A stretch of DNA of 64,000 bases from Terriglobus aquaticus (GTDB lineage Bacteria; Acidobacteriota; Terriglobia; Terriglobales; Acidobacteriaceae). Where the stretch lies: assembly GCF_025685415.1 (NCBI RefSeq), contig NZ_JAGSYB010000001.1:1488001-1552000 (forward strand), read 5' to 3'. Numbering within the stretch: the first letter of the stretch is position 1; each line of letters begins with the position of its first letter. The translations under genes and the position numbers were made by a program. Below the pieces are notes generated by a model that was not told where the DNA came from, ran no database searches, and was given only the letters and a program-made list of their open reading frames with translations. This document shows positions 1 to 7,275 of the stretch, in pieces.

Positions 1-1364
1 TTTGTGTTGGGAGCGGTCGCCGTCAGAACCACATCTTCCGGTGTAACGGTGCTCGTAACGATGTTGCTGGTCCCTGGCGCAAACGTAGCGTCACCGCTAT
101 AGGTCCCAGACAGGTCATAGACATCGCCCGGCAGCGTAGTAGTGCTGAAGGAGGCAACGCCTTTCGAATCCAGAGAGCTGGGCCCGAGCGTGGCCGTACC
201 GCCAGACCGGCCCTTGAGCGTCGCCGTAACCGTGCCGGTCGGCGTTCCACCGGTGCCTGTAACGGTATACGTCAGCCCCAACGCCTGCCCGTGCGTGACC
301 GTCGTGTTTGACACAGCAAGAGCGACATTCACGCCTGTTGCGCCGGTTGCCAGCGCTCTCACCAGGGCCGCCACGTTCACGGCTCCCAGGCCGTCGGTCG
401 CCGTCCATGTCCCCTCCGGCGCGTTCGGGTCTTCGTGCGTGAAGATGCCGTGACCCACGGCCAGCCGATACAGTTGCGGCGCCAGCGGACCCACTCGCCC
501 GTGCTGCACGGCAAACGTCTGCAACGCCTGCAAAAGCCCTGCAACATCCGGCAACACCCCATCCGGCAGAGCGCGATTTCCATCGGCAGGCAATCCTGCA
601 GCCGCCTGCCACTCGGGTCGGCTCGTCGCATCCTGAGAGGTCTGCACAAGCCCAGCCGCATTCGACAACATCGCCACGCTGGCGGTGTCGCTGCCGGCGC
701 CGCCACTGGTCGTCTGCAGGACGGTGATGCCCTCCGCTGCCGCTTCGGCGAGCAGTTCCTGCCACTCCTGGGCAGCACTCGCGTCCACGGGTGGCACGGT
801 CACAGCTGCCGCTGCATTCGACTCAACCGCATCCGCCAACACGGAAACGGCGTCGCCGGCGATCACCACTTGCGCTCCCGGGATACGGTCCAACTTCGGA
901 CGCGAATCCGCAGCAAACGACACCGTCGCCGCCCCCACGGCCGCTCGGGGCGCCAAGTCCACTCGGAATGCCCGACGCACCTGTGCCGCGGTCCCGCGGA
1001 ACGCGATACGCATTCCGTTCGTCGCCGTGCCGTCCACCTGGAATCCCTGCTGCCGAAGCCAATCAGCGGCAGCCTGCCGGGTGGTCGCGTCCGGCGCAAA
1101 CCGGTTTGCGAACTCTTCGGGCGTAATCCAGCGGCGATACTCTGCCGCCCCCGGCGTCTGCTGCGCCTTCAGCAGCGCCTCAAGGGAGGCCTGCTGCTCG
1201 TCCGTACGCTTCAACGTCAGCCGCAGACCACTTACCGGCAGCGAATCGGGGACCGCGCCCTGGGCGTGCACCGTGGTCGGGAACAGCATTGCAAGCGCGG
1301 CGAACACACACGCCCACACGGCGAAAAGGACCCTGCGGGGAACACGGTCGGCAAGTGGCGGCAT
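1..1364 (-). CDS. Secreted sedolisin-like (S53) protein with degenerate protease domain and Ig-like repeat, 3' end outside window
   Basis: Starts at the ATG at 1364 and runs off the left edge, leaving about 454 codons visible. An N-terminal hydrophobic segment ending in AHAQG looks like a signal peptide. Residues about 40-165 read as a pro-kumamolisin activation domain (LRLTLKRTDEQQASLEALL, then YRRWITPEEFANRFAP). The following 150 residues resemble pieces of an S53 domain (EWQELLAEAAAEGITVL, then LPADGNRALPD), but I see no Glu/Asp pair, no SSGD oxyanion region and no GTSxxxP serine motif. The protein then moves into a bacterial Ig-like domain (VSNTTVTHGQALGLTYTVTG). I infer a secreted, probably non-proteolytic protein with an adhesin- or scaffold-like role. 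It is divergent from glmU. The family assignment is fairly secure; loss of activity is inferred from missing motifs. Confidence 0.72.
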   Translation of the reverse strand, partial: MPPLADRVPRRVLFAVWACVFAALAMLFPTTVHAQGAVPDSLPVSGLRLTLKRTDEQQASLEALLKAQQTPGAAEYRRWITPEEFANRFAPDATTRQAAADWLRQQGFQVDGTATNGMRIAFRGTAAQVRRAFRVDLAPRAAVGAATVSFAADSRPKLDRIPGAQVVIAGDAVSVLADAVESNAAAAVTVPPVDASAAQEWQELLAEAAAEGITVLQTTSGGAGSDTASVAMLSNAAGLVQTSQDATSRPEWQAAAGLPADGNRALPDGVLPDVAGLLQALQTFAVQHGRVGPLAPQLYRLAVGHGIFTHEDPNAPEGTWTATDGLGAVNVAALVRALATGATGVNVALAVSNTTVTHGQALGLTYTVTGTGGTPTGTVTATLKGRSGGTATLGPSSLDSKGVASFSTTTLPGDVYDLSGTYSGDATFAPGTSNIVTSTVTPEDVVLTATAPNT

Positions 1365-1464
1365 AGATGGAATCAGTGTGGAGGAGCTGCCGCAGGGCGG
1401 CAATAGTCCCGATGGGGGACACGAAACGGGGTTCGGCACCGCAGCCTCGAGGCTTCCCAGCGGC

Positions 1465-1470
1465 TACTCT
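1465..1470 (+). promoter_or_regulatory. Candidate -10 hexamer of glmU (leaderless)
   Basis: TACTCT lies exactly six bases upstream of the glmU ATG, which would put the transcription start at or next to the start codon. No Shine-Dalgarno sequence is visible. The same spacing recurs at five other genes in the window. Confidence 0.45.
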
Positions 1471-1476
1471 AGGTGC

Positions 1477-2904
1477 ATGGAAGCGCTCGGAATCGTCATC
1501 ATGGCCGCCGGCAAAGGCACTCGCCTCAAAAGCAGCCGTCCCAAGGTCCTACACGCCGTCGGCGGCAAGCTGCTGCTGCAACACGTGATCGATGCTGCGC
1601 TCCAGATCGTGCCGGCATCTGCGATACAGATTGTGATCGGACACCAGGCCGAGATGGTGCGGCAGGCCGTGCAGCACACCGGCGTTCGCTTCGTCCTGCA
1701 GGCGGAGCAGCTCGGTACGGGCCACGCCCTCCAGTGCGTCAAGCAGTCCTACCTCGCGGATCGAGTCGCCCCGCCCGAGAACCTCATCGTCCTCTCCGGT
1801 GACGTACCCCTGATTCGGCCCGAGACCATCGACCGGCTCTGGCAGACCCACACCCGCGAGTCCGCCGCCATGACGATCCTGACCGCCGTGCCCGACAACC
1901 CTCACGGCTACGGCCGAGTGCTGCGCACTGCCCCGGGCTCGGCTGAGGTTCGCGCCATTGTGGAACAGAAATCGCTGACTCCCGAGCAGCTCGCCCAGCC
2001 GGAGCAGATCAGCGAGATCAACAGCGGCATCTACGCCTTTCGCACCAAGTCCCTCTTCCAGAGCCTGGACGCCCTCACCAACACCAACAGCGCCGGCGAG
2101 TTCTACCTGACCGACGTTGCCGCACTGCTTACCTCGGCCGGCGAGCGAGTAGTCGCAGTGGCCGCTGACTCCGTTGACGAAGTCTTGGGCGCCAACACTA
2201 TCGCCGAGATGATGCACCTGGACGCCGCCCTGCGCCGCGCCACGGCCGACCGACTGATGGCGGCTGGCGTCACAATCTTCCGGCCAGACACCGTGGTCAT
2301 CGACAGCACGGTTGAAGTCGGCCCGGACACGGTTGTCGAACCGTACGTCCAGCTTCTTGGAAAGACCCGCATCGGCTCGCACTGCCGCATCCGGTCCTAC
2401 AGCACACTCGAAAACAGCACGGTTGGCGACGGCGTCCTGATCCGCAACGGCTGCGTTCTCGACTCGGCGGAGGTGGCGTCCAACGCCCTCCTTGGCCCTT
2501 ACGCCCACCTGCGGCCACAAAGCCGCATCGGCGAGGGCGCCCACGTCGGCAACTTCGTTGAGACGAAGAAGGCGACCTTGGGGGCGGGCTCCAAGGCCAA
2601 TCACCTCAGCTACTTAGGCGACGCGGAGATTGGTGCCGGCGTCAACATCGGCGCTGGTGTCATCACATGCAATTACGACGGCGTCAACAAACACGTGACC
2701 CGCATCGGCGACCGCAGCTTCATCGGATCGGACAGCACCCTGGTCGCTCCGCTGACCGTCGAGTCGGAAAGCTACGTCGCCGCCGGTAGTTGCATCACCG
2801 AGACGGTCCCGAGCGGCGCCTTGGCCCTGGGCCGGGCACGCCAGGTGACCAAACCGGGATGGGCCGAGCGCCGCAAAGCCGAGCAGCGTAGCCAAAAGGA
2901 CTAA
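1477..2904 (+). CDS. glmU: Bifunctional UDP-N-acetylglucosamine pyrophosphorylase / glucosamine-1-phosphate N-acetyltransferase
   Basis: A 475-residue cytoplasmic enzyme making UDP-GlcNAc for peptidoglycan and LPS: it acetylates GlcN-1-P and then uridylylates the product. The N-terminal pyrophosphorylase domain shows IVIMAAGKGTRLKSSRPKVLH at residues 5-25 and LSGDVPLI near 105. The C-terminal left-handed beta-helix (about 265-455) has hexapeptide repeats such as IGEGAHVGNFVETKKATLG and IGAGVNIGAGVITCNYDG, the latter carrying the usual acetyl-CoA-site residues. The open frame extends far upstream, but family similarity begins at MEALGIVI and the ATG at 1477 has a TACTCT hexamer six bases before it. 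Length is slightly above the usual 456 residues. It is divergent from the sedolisin-like gene. Confidence 0.96.
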   Translation: MEALGIVIMAAGKGTRLKSSRPKVLHAVGGKLLLQHVIDAALQIVPASAIQIVIGHQAEMVRQAVQHTGVRFVLQAEQLGTGHALQCVKQSYLADRVAPPENLIVLSGDVPLIRPETIDRLWQTHTRESAAMTILTAVPDNPHGYGRVLRTAPGSAEVRAIVEQKSLTPEQLAQPEQISEINSGIYAFRTKSLFQSLDALTNTNSAGEFYLTDVAALLTSAGERVVAVAADSVDEVLGANTIAEMMHLDAALRRATADRLMAAGVTIFRPDTVVIDSTVEVGPDTVVEPYVQLLGKTRIGSHCRIRSYSTLENSTVGDGVLIRNGCVLDSAEVASNALLGPYAHLRPQSRIGEGAHVGNFVETKKATLGAGSKANHLSYLGDAEIGAGVNIGAGVITCNYDGVNKHVTRIGDRSFIGSDSTLVAPLTVESESYVAAGSCITETVPSGALALGRARQVTKPGWAERRKAEQRSQKD

Positions 2905-2999
2905 TTCCTGCTCACCTCCGGTTCTCTCGCCCGTCCGGTCGCGTCATTCTATGAACTTTGGAAGACTTTTGCATTTTTCTGTAGAAAGGGGAAACTAAC

Positions 3000-3148
3000 A
3001 GCCCCAATCTGCGTCATACTGAGTGTGGGCGATGAGAAGTTCCAAAGCCCATTCGAGTTTCGCGGACGGTAGAGCGCACATCCCGCCGCAGCAAGTTGCG
3101 TCACTGGCCTCCCCCGTATGGGTGTCACAACCCATACGGGCTTTTTTT
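3000..3148 (+). ncRNA. Possible small RNA ending in the terminator at 3113-3148
   Basis: The 288-base gap between glmU and the next gene has an AT-rich stretch at about 2945-3000, then a region with several short inverted repeats (TGGGC near 3036 with GCCCA near 3057; GCGG near 3062 with CCGC near 3085), and ends in a textbook terminator. This could be a 3' UTR or an independent small RNA. I do not recognise it as 6S, SRP or tmRNA, and no known consensus is matched. Confidence 0.2.
3113..3148 (+). terminator. Rho-independent terminator
   Basis: A perfect 11-bp stem (CCCGTATGGGT with ACCCATACGGG), a 6-base loop and then C plus seven T. It lies 209 bases after the glmU stop and ends transcription from glmU or from an intergenic small RNA. 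Confidence 0.9.
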
Positions 3149-3180
3149 GCTTCCGCGAAGGTCCCCGGCGCCGAAACCGA

Positions 3181-3186
3181 TAAACT
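3181..3186 (+). promoter_or_regulatory. Candidate -10 hexamer (leaderless) of the PCYCGC-type gene
   Basis: TAAACT lies exactly six bases before the ATG at 3193, with no ribosome binding site between them. Confidence 0.45.
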
Positions 3187-3192
3187 CGACTC

Positions 3193-3630
3193 ATGAAGCG
3201 TTATCTCGCTCTGGCCGCCATCGCCTTCGCGACCGTTGCAGCCTCCGCCCAATGGGGCAATCCCGCCGAAGACATTCCCGCCTACAACGCTGCGGCGCCG
3301 CACGCTCCGCTGCCGCCCGTCCTGTCAGGTGGCCAGCTCAGCGGTCCTTACTTCGCGCACCCGTACCAGGTCACCACGTACCAGATGGCGCAGAAGATCC
3401 CGACCGTCCTGCACCAGTTGCCCTGCTATTGCCGCTGTGACCGCGCCATGGGCCACAACAGTCTGCATTCCTGCTTTGAGGGAACGCACGGCGCTGCGTG
3501 CTCCACCTGCATGAAGGAAGACGTGTACGCCTACCAGCAGACGAAACTGGGCCGCACCCCAGCGCAAATTCGCACCGGCATCGAAAAAGGCGAGTGGATG
3601 AACATCGACCTGGAGGCTGCGAAGCTCTAG
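3193..3630 (+). CDS. Secreted PCYCGC-motif (CYCXC-type) protein
   Basis: A 145-residue protein with a signal peptide (MKRYLALAAIAFATVAASAQ). The conserved part at about 75-105 reads PCYCRCDRAMGHNSLHSCFEGTHGAACSTC, matching the PCYCGC/CYCXC family of exported small proteins found in Gram-positive bacteria and acidobacteria. The usual PCYCGC core is PCYCRC here, so Gly is replaced by Arg. Seven cysteines and several histidines suggest metal or redox chemistry, but the family function is unknown to me. The preceding sequence (ALPPVLSGGQLSGPYFAHPYQVTTYQMAQKIPTVLHQLPCY, in part) is typical of these proteins. It is transcribed alone, with a terminator upstream and a convergent ROK gene downstream. 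Confidence 0.8.
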   Translation: MKRYLALAAIAFATVAASAQWGNPAEDIPAYNAAAPHAPLPPVLSGGQLSGPYFAHPYQVTTYQMAQKIPTVLHQLPCYCRCDRAMGHNSLHSCFEGTHGAACSTCMKEDVYAYQQTKLGRTPAQIRTGIEKGEWMNIDLEAAKL

Positions 3631-3666
3631 CCGCTGCAGCGCTCGCAGAGCAGCACCCGGCGAGCG

Positions 3667-4602
3667 CTACACCATCGGTTTGGACGCATTCGCGTCCAAC
3701 GGCCAGAGCCAGGCTGCTCCGCGAACACCACTCGCGTCGCCATGCACCGCCTGCAGGATCGGCGTTTCCACCGGCCCGCCAAACGTGTACTGGTTCAACA
3801 GCCTCGGGACATTGCGATACAGCCGGGCCAGGCGCGAAAGCCCGCCACCAATCACAAACGCGTCTGGGTCCAGAATGTGGACCAGCCCCGCCAGGGAACG
3901 CGCCACTCGATCTTCGAGCCGCTGCAGGGCGGCCTCTGCTTCGGCATCGCCCTTCTCACTCAGCGATACGATCTCCGGCCCGCGTAGTGCTTTGCCCGTC
4001 GCCTGCTGAAAGTCCCGCTCGAGGCCACTCCCCGAAATCCACTTCTCAATACATCCACGCCGACCGCAGTAGCATTCAGGTCCGGGCCACTCCTCGGGTG
4101 ATTGCAGCGGAAGCGGGTTGTGTCCCCATTCGCCCCCGAGCCCGTTGGGCCCGCTGTGAACCCGTCCCTCGATCGAAACACCGCCACCACAGCCAGTCCC
4201 CAGGATTACGCCAAACACCACCGGGTACCCGGCAGCCGCGCCGTCGATTGCTTCTGAGATCGCGAGGCAGTTCGCGTCGTTCGCGCAGCGCACTTCCCTG
4301 CTCATCCGCGCGGAGAGATCGCGCTCGAGTGGCATACCGTTGAGCCACGTCGAGTTCGCATTCTTGACCAGGCCGGTCGACCGAACGACCGTTCCCGGGA
4401 TGCCTACGCCCACTGTGCCCTTCACGCCGGCCCGGGTCTCCAGAGCCTCCGCCGTGGATGCAATCGCCTCGATCGTCCCGGGGTAGTCGCCCTTCGGCGT
4501 CGCCACCCGGATACGGTCCAGTTCCTTGCCGTCCGCGTCAAACGCGCGGCCTTCGATCTTTGTTCCGCCCAGGTCTATCCCGATCCGTATGCGTTCGCGC
4601 AC
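3667..4602 (-). CDS. ROK-family sugar kinase (fructokinase/N-acetylhexosamine kinase type)
   Basis: A 311-residue ROK kinase phosphorylating a hexose, most like Mak-type fructokinases. Visible motifs are the ATP phosphate loop GIDLGGTKIEG near the start, the ROK signature GVILGTGCGGGV, the histidine of EWGHNPLP, and the zinc-binding CYCGRRGCIEKWISGSGL. I place the start at the GTG at 4602 because AGGAG precedes it at normal spacing and family members begin just before GIDLGGT. A longer frame starts at a TTG at 4647, directly abutting the hldD stop. It is downstream of hldD on the same strand, probably co-transcribed. Substrate is inferred, not visible. Confidence 0.88.
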   Translation of the reverse strand: MRERIRIGIDLGGTKIEGRAFDADGKELDRIRVATPKGDYPGTIEAIASTAEALETRAGVKGTVGVGIPGTVVRSTGLVKNANSTWLNGMPLERDLSARMSREVRCANDANCLAISEAIDGAAAGYPVVFGVILGTGCGGGVSIEGRVHSGPNGLGGEWGHNPLPLQSPEEWPGPECYCGRRGCIEKWISGSGLERDFQQATGKALRGPEIVSLSEKGDAEAEAALQRLEDRVARSLAGLVHILDPDAFVIGGGLSRLARLYRNVPRLLNQYTFGGPVETPILQAVHGDASGVRGAAWLWPLDANASKPMV

Positions 4603-4647
4603 CCTCTGCTCCTGACCCTTTTTCAATCCCGTATCGAACCACAGCAA

Positions 4648-5637
4648 TCACGACCGCGCGTTGAGATACGTGGTCACATAATCGCGCACACCCTCTTCCA
4701 GAGTCGTAAAGGGCTGGTTATACCCGGCAGCGCGCAGTTTATCCATCTTTGCTTCTGTGAAGTACTGGTACTTGCCCTGCAAAGTTTCCGGCATGTCGAT
4801 GTATTCAATCTGCGGCCGGTGTCCCATGGCCGCATACACAGCGGTCACCAGGTCGTTCCAGGTGCGCGCAGTGCCGGTGCCGCAGTTGAACAGGCCTCCA
4901 ATCTCCCGGTGCTCGGCCAGGTACAGCGTCACATCCACCGCATCCTTTACGTAGACAAAATCCCGCATCTGTTCACCGTCGCGGTAGTCCTGGCGGTGAC
5001 TCTTGAACAGTTGCACCTTGCCACTGCCGTCCCCGATCTGCCCGAAGCTCTTGTTCACCACGGATCGCATGTCATCCTTGTGGTCCTCATACGGCCCGTA
5101 CACGTTGAAGTACTTCAATCCGGCGATCGGGTTCTCGCTTTTCGTGAACAGACCATGCTTCAGCGCCCACAAGTCAAACATATGCTTGGAGTAGCCGTAC
5201 ATGTTCAGCGGCTTCAAACCCGGTGTCAGCGCATCGCTGTCGTCGTAGCCCAGGCTGCCATCGCCATACGTGGCCGCCGACGACGCATACACAAGTCGCA
5301 CACCCTTAGCCTGCGACCACTCACACAGCGCGCGGGTGTACGCATAGTTGTTACGCAAAAGGAAGTCCGCATCCCGCTCAGTCGTCGACGAACACGCTCC
5401 CAGATGAACGATGCTGTCGATCTCGGGCAGTTCCGCTTCGCCCAGGTCGTGCAGACGATCCAGAAACTCCTCCGGTGAAATCAGATGTTCGTACTCGAGG
5501 CCGACCAGGTTTTTCCACCGCTCGTCCGTTCCCAGCCGGTCCACCAGCAGAAGTTCCGCATTGCCACGCCGGTTCAATTCCGCCACCACGTTGCGCCCAA
5601 TAAAGCCGGCAGCGCCGGTTACCACGGTCGTCTTCAT
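4648..5637 (-). CDS. hldD: ADP-L-glycero-D-manno-heptose 6-epimerase
   Basis: A 329-residue NAD(P)-dependent extended SDR that converts ADP-D-glycero-D-manno-heptose to the L-glycero form for LPS inner core. It begins MKTTVVTGAAGFIGRNV (Rossmann GxxGxxG), has the catalytic SSAATYGDG and YGYSKHMFD (YxxxK) motifs, and the HldD-type C-terminus GKYQYFTEAKMDKLRAAGY. Start at 5637, where GGGGATG precedes the ATG; a longer frame from 5664 adds nine residues without family similarity. TAGAAT, a good -10 match, lies ten bases upstream. Its presence implies a heptose-containing LPS. A ROK kinase follows. Confidence 0.92.
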   Translation of the reverse strand: MKTTVVTGAAGFIGRNVVAELNRRGNAELLLVDRLGTDERWKNLVGLEYEHLISPEEFLDRLHDLGEAELPEIDSIVHLGACSSTTERDADFLLRNNYAYTRALCEWSQAKGVRLVYASSAATYGDGSLGYDDSDALTPGLKPLNMYGYSKHMFDLWALKHGLFTKSENPIAGLKYFNVYGPYEDHKDDMRSVVNKSFGQIGDGSGKVQLFKSHRQDYRDGEQMRDFVYVKDAVDVTLYLAEHREIGGLFNCGTGTARTWNDLVTAVYAAMGHRPQIEYIDMPETLQGKYQYFTEAKMDKLRAAGYNQPFTTLEEGVRDYVTTYLNARS

Positions 5638-5780
5638 CGCATCCCCGATTCTAAGCGCGAGCAATGCGGCACACAGCCGCTTGACAGTCTTGCCGCCTCC
5701 ATCAGTATGCTCGGGGTGCAGGCGCGCCGAAACGTTTTTCGTTCAGGTGTGCCTCTATCGCTTCCTTCCGCGGAGTTCTC

Positions 5781-7139
5781 TTGGCCACCGTGCAACGCCC
5801 CGCAATGTCGCAGGACACCCCGGTCCAGCAGAACCAGCTTCGCTGGGTGGTCTGCGGCCTGCTCTTTCTGGCAACGACCATCAACTACATGGATCGGTCG
5901 GTCTTCTCGCTGATCGAGCCCAAACTGCACGATTTGCCCTTTATGGGCTGGAACCCCGCCGACCCGACGCACAGCGTCTTTAATAACAACTTCGGCAACG
6001 TCCTCATCTTTTTCCAGATCGCCTACGGGGTGGGCCTGCTGGTCAGCGGACGGATTATCGACCGCCTCGGCACCAAGGTGGGCTACGCGCTGGCGATCCT
6101 CATCTGGGGCATCTCCAGCATGAGCCATGCCTTTGTCGGATCGGTGGCCGGCTTCTGCATCGCGCGGTTTATGCTCGGTCTCGGCGAAAGCGGCAACTTC
6201 CCCGCCGCCCTCAAATCGACCAGCGAATGGTTCCCGCAGAGCGAGCGAGCGCTGGCCACAGGTATCTGGAACTCCGGCGCGAACGTCTCCGCCATCATCG
6301 CGCCGCTGCTTATCCCATTCGTTGTCGCGAAGTACGGCTGGCACGCGGCTTTCATCACCACGGGGTCCTTCGGCATGCTGTGGCTCGTGCTGTGGCTGCT
6401 GTTCCCCTATGACAGGCTGCGCCGGGGATCCACCCAGACCCAGCAAAATCTCGAGCTTCCCGTCCGCAAGGCCGGCCTCCAGCCCGACCGCATTCCCCTG
6501 GGCTACATTCTTCGCGAGCGCGGCACCTGGGCCTTCGCTCTGGGCAAGTTCCTTACCGATCCCATCTGGTGGTTTTACCTCTTCTGGCTTCCCAAGTACT
6601 TCCACGAGAATTACGGTCTGTCGCTGAACGAGCTGTATAAGCCGTTGATCGTGGTGTACCTGTCGTCGTCGGTCGGGTCGATCGTCGCCGGTTATCTGCC
6701 GGGCGCGCTCATGCGCAGCGGCATGACGGTCAACAAGGCGCGCAAGCTCGCCATGCTCATCTGCGCCTGCTGCGTTCTGCCCGTGGCCGCAGTTCCGTAC
6801 ATGGCAGCGCATCACATCGGCCTGTGGCCGACTATCGCGCTGTTCTCGCTTGCCGCCGCGGCTCACCAGGGCTGGTCGGCCAACCTCATGACCACACCAA
6901 GTGACGTTGTGCCGTCCACTGCCGTGTCAACCGTCGTCGGTGTGGGTGGTGCGTTTGGCGCAGTCGGCGGTGCTCTCTTCACGGCAGTCGTGAAGAAGAA
7001 CATCACGACTCATCCGCTTGTCCTGTTCGCCTTCGCAGCATGTGCCTACCTGCTGTCGCTTGTCTTCATTCAATTGCTGGTGCCACGCCTCGGCGCACCT
7101 TCCGCGCAGCTCGAAGCCGACGCTGACGTGCTGCCGTAG
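5781..7139 (+). CDS. MFS transporter, anion:cation symporter (hexuronate/ExuT-like) type
   Basis: A 452-residue major facilitator protein of the inner membrane with about 12 hydrophobic segments. It has LRWVVCGLLFLATTINYMDR at the start of TM1, the loop motif GRIIDRLGTKVGYALAI, and the RFMLGLGESGNFPAALKSTSEWFP signature of the ACS family (ExuT, GarP, GudP). A sugar-acid substrate such as a hexuronate is likely. The TTG at 5781 is preceded by GGAG five bases away; an in-frame ATG at 5805 is the alternative. It is divergent from hldD and followed by a terminator, so it is probably monocistronic. Confidence 0.87.
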   Translation: MATVQRPAMSQDTPVQQNQLRWVVCGLLFLATTINYMDRSVFSLIEPKLHDLPFMGWNPADPTHSVFNNNFGNVLIFFQIAYGVGLLVSGRIIDRLGTKVGYALAILIWGISSMSHAFVGSVAGFCIARFMLGLGESGNFPAALKSTSEWFPQSERALATGIWNSGANVSAIIAPLLIPFVVAKYGWHAAFITTGSFGMLWLVLWLLFPYDRLRRGSTQTQQNLELPVRKAGLQPDRIPLGYILRERGTWAFALGKFLTDPIWWFYLFWLPKYFHENYGLSLNELYKPLIVVYLSSSVGSIVAGYLPGALMRSGMTVNKARKLAMLICACCVLPVAAVPYMAAHHIGLWPTIALFSLAAAAHQGWSANLMTTPSDVVPSTAVSTVVGVGGAFGAVGGALFTAVVKKNITTHPLVLFAFAACAYLLSLVFIQLLVPRLGAPSAQLEADADVLP

Positions 7140-7160
7140 ACATCGGCGTACCCCGACCGG

Positions 7161-7190
7161 AAAGGGCATAGCTGCAGCTATGCCTTTTTT
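7161..7190 (+). terminator. Rho-independent terminator
   Basis: A hairpin with stem GGCATAGC/GCTATGCC and loop TGCA, followed by six T. It lies 25 bases after the MFS stop and shares its core with the hairpins at 38231-38260 and 45005-45032. Confidence 0.85.
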
Positions 7191-7275
7191 CTCGCTGCTT
7201 GAACGGCCCAAGCCGCTGAGACGCAGGCGCAGCGCAGAATCAGAAGGCCGCGCTGCTAAACTTCAGTGAGTCCGC

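Noticed and set aside
435-1406. Long plus-strand open frame opposite the sedolisin-like gene
   Set aside because: High-GC shadow frame: Arg/His-rich, no family similarity, and the minus strand carries recognisable domains over the same bases.
685-1476. 264-codon in-frame extension upstream of glmU
   Set aside because: Family similarity starts at the ATG at 1477 and the extension lies antisense to the sedolisin-like gene; GC-rich DNA simply lacks stops here.
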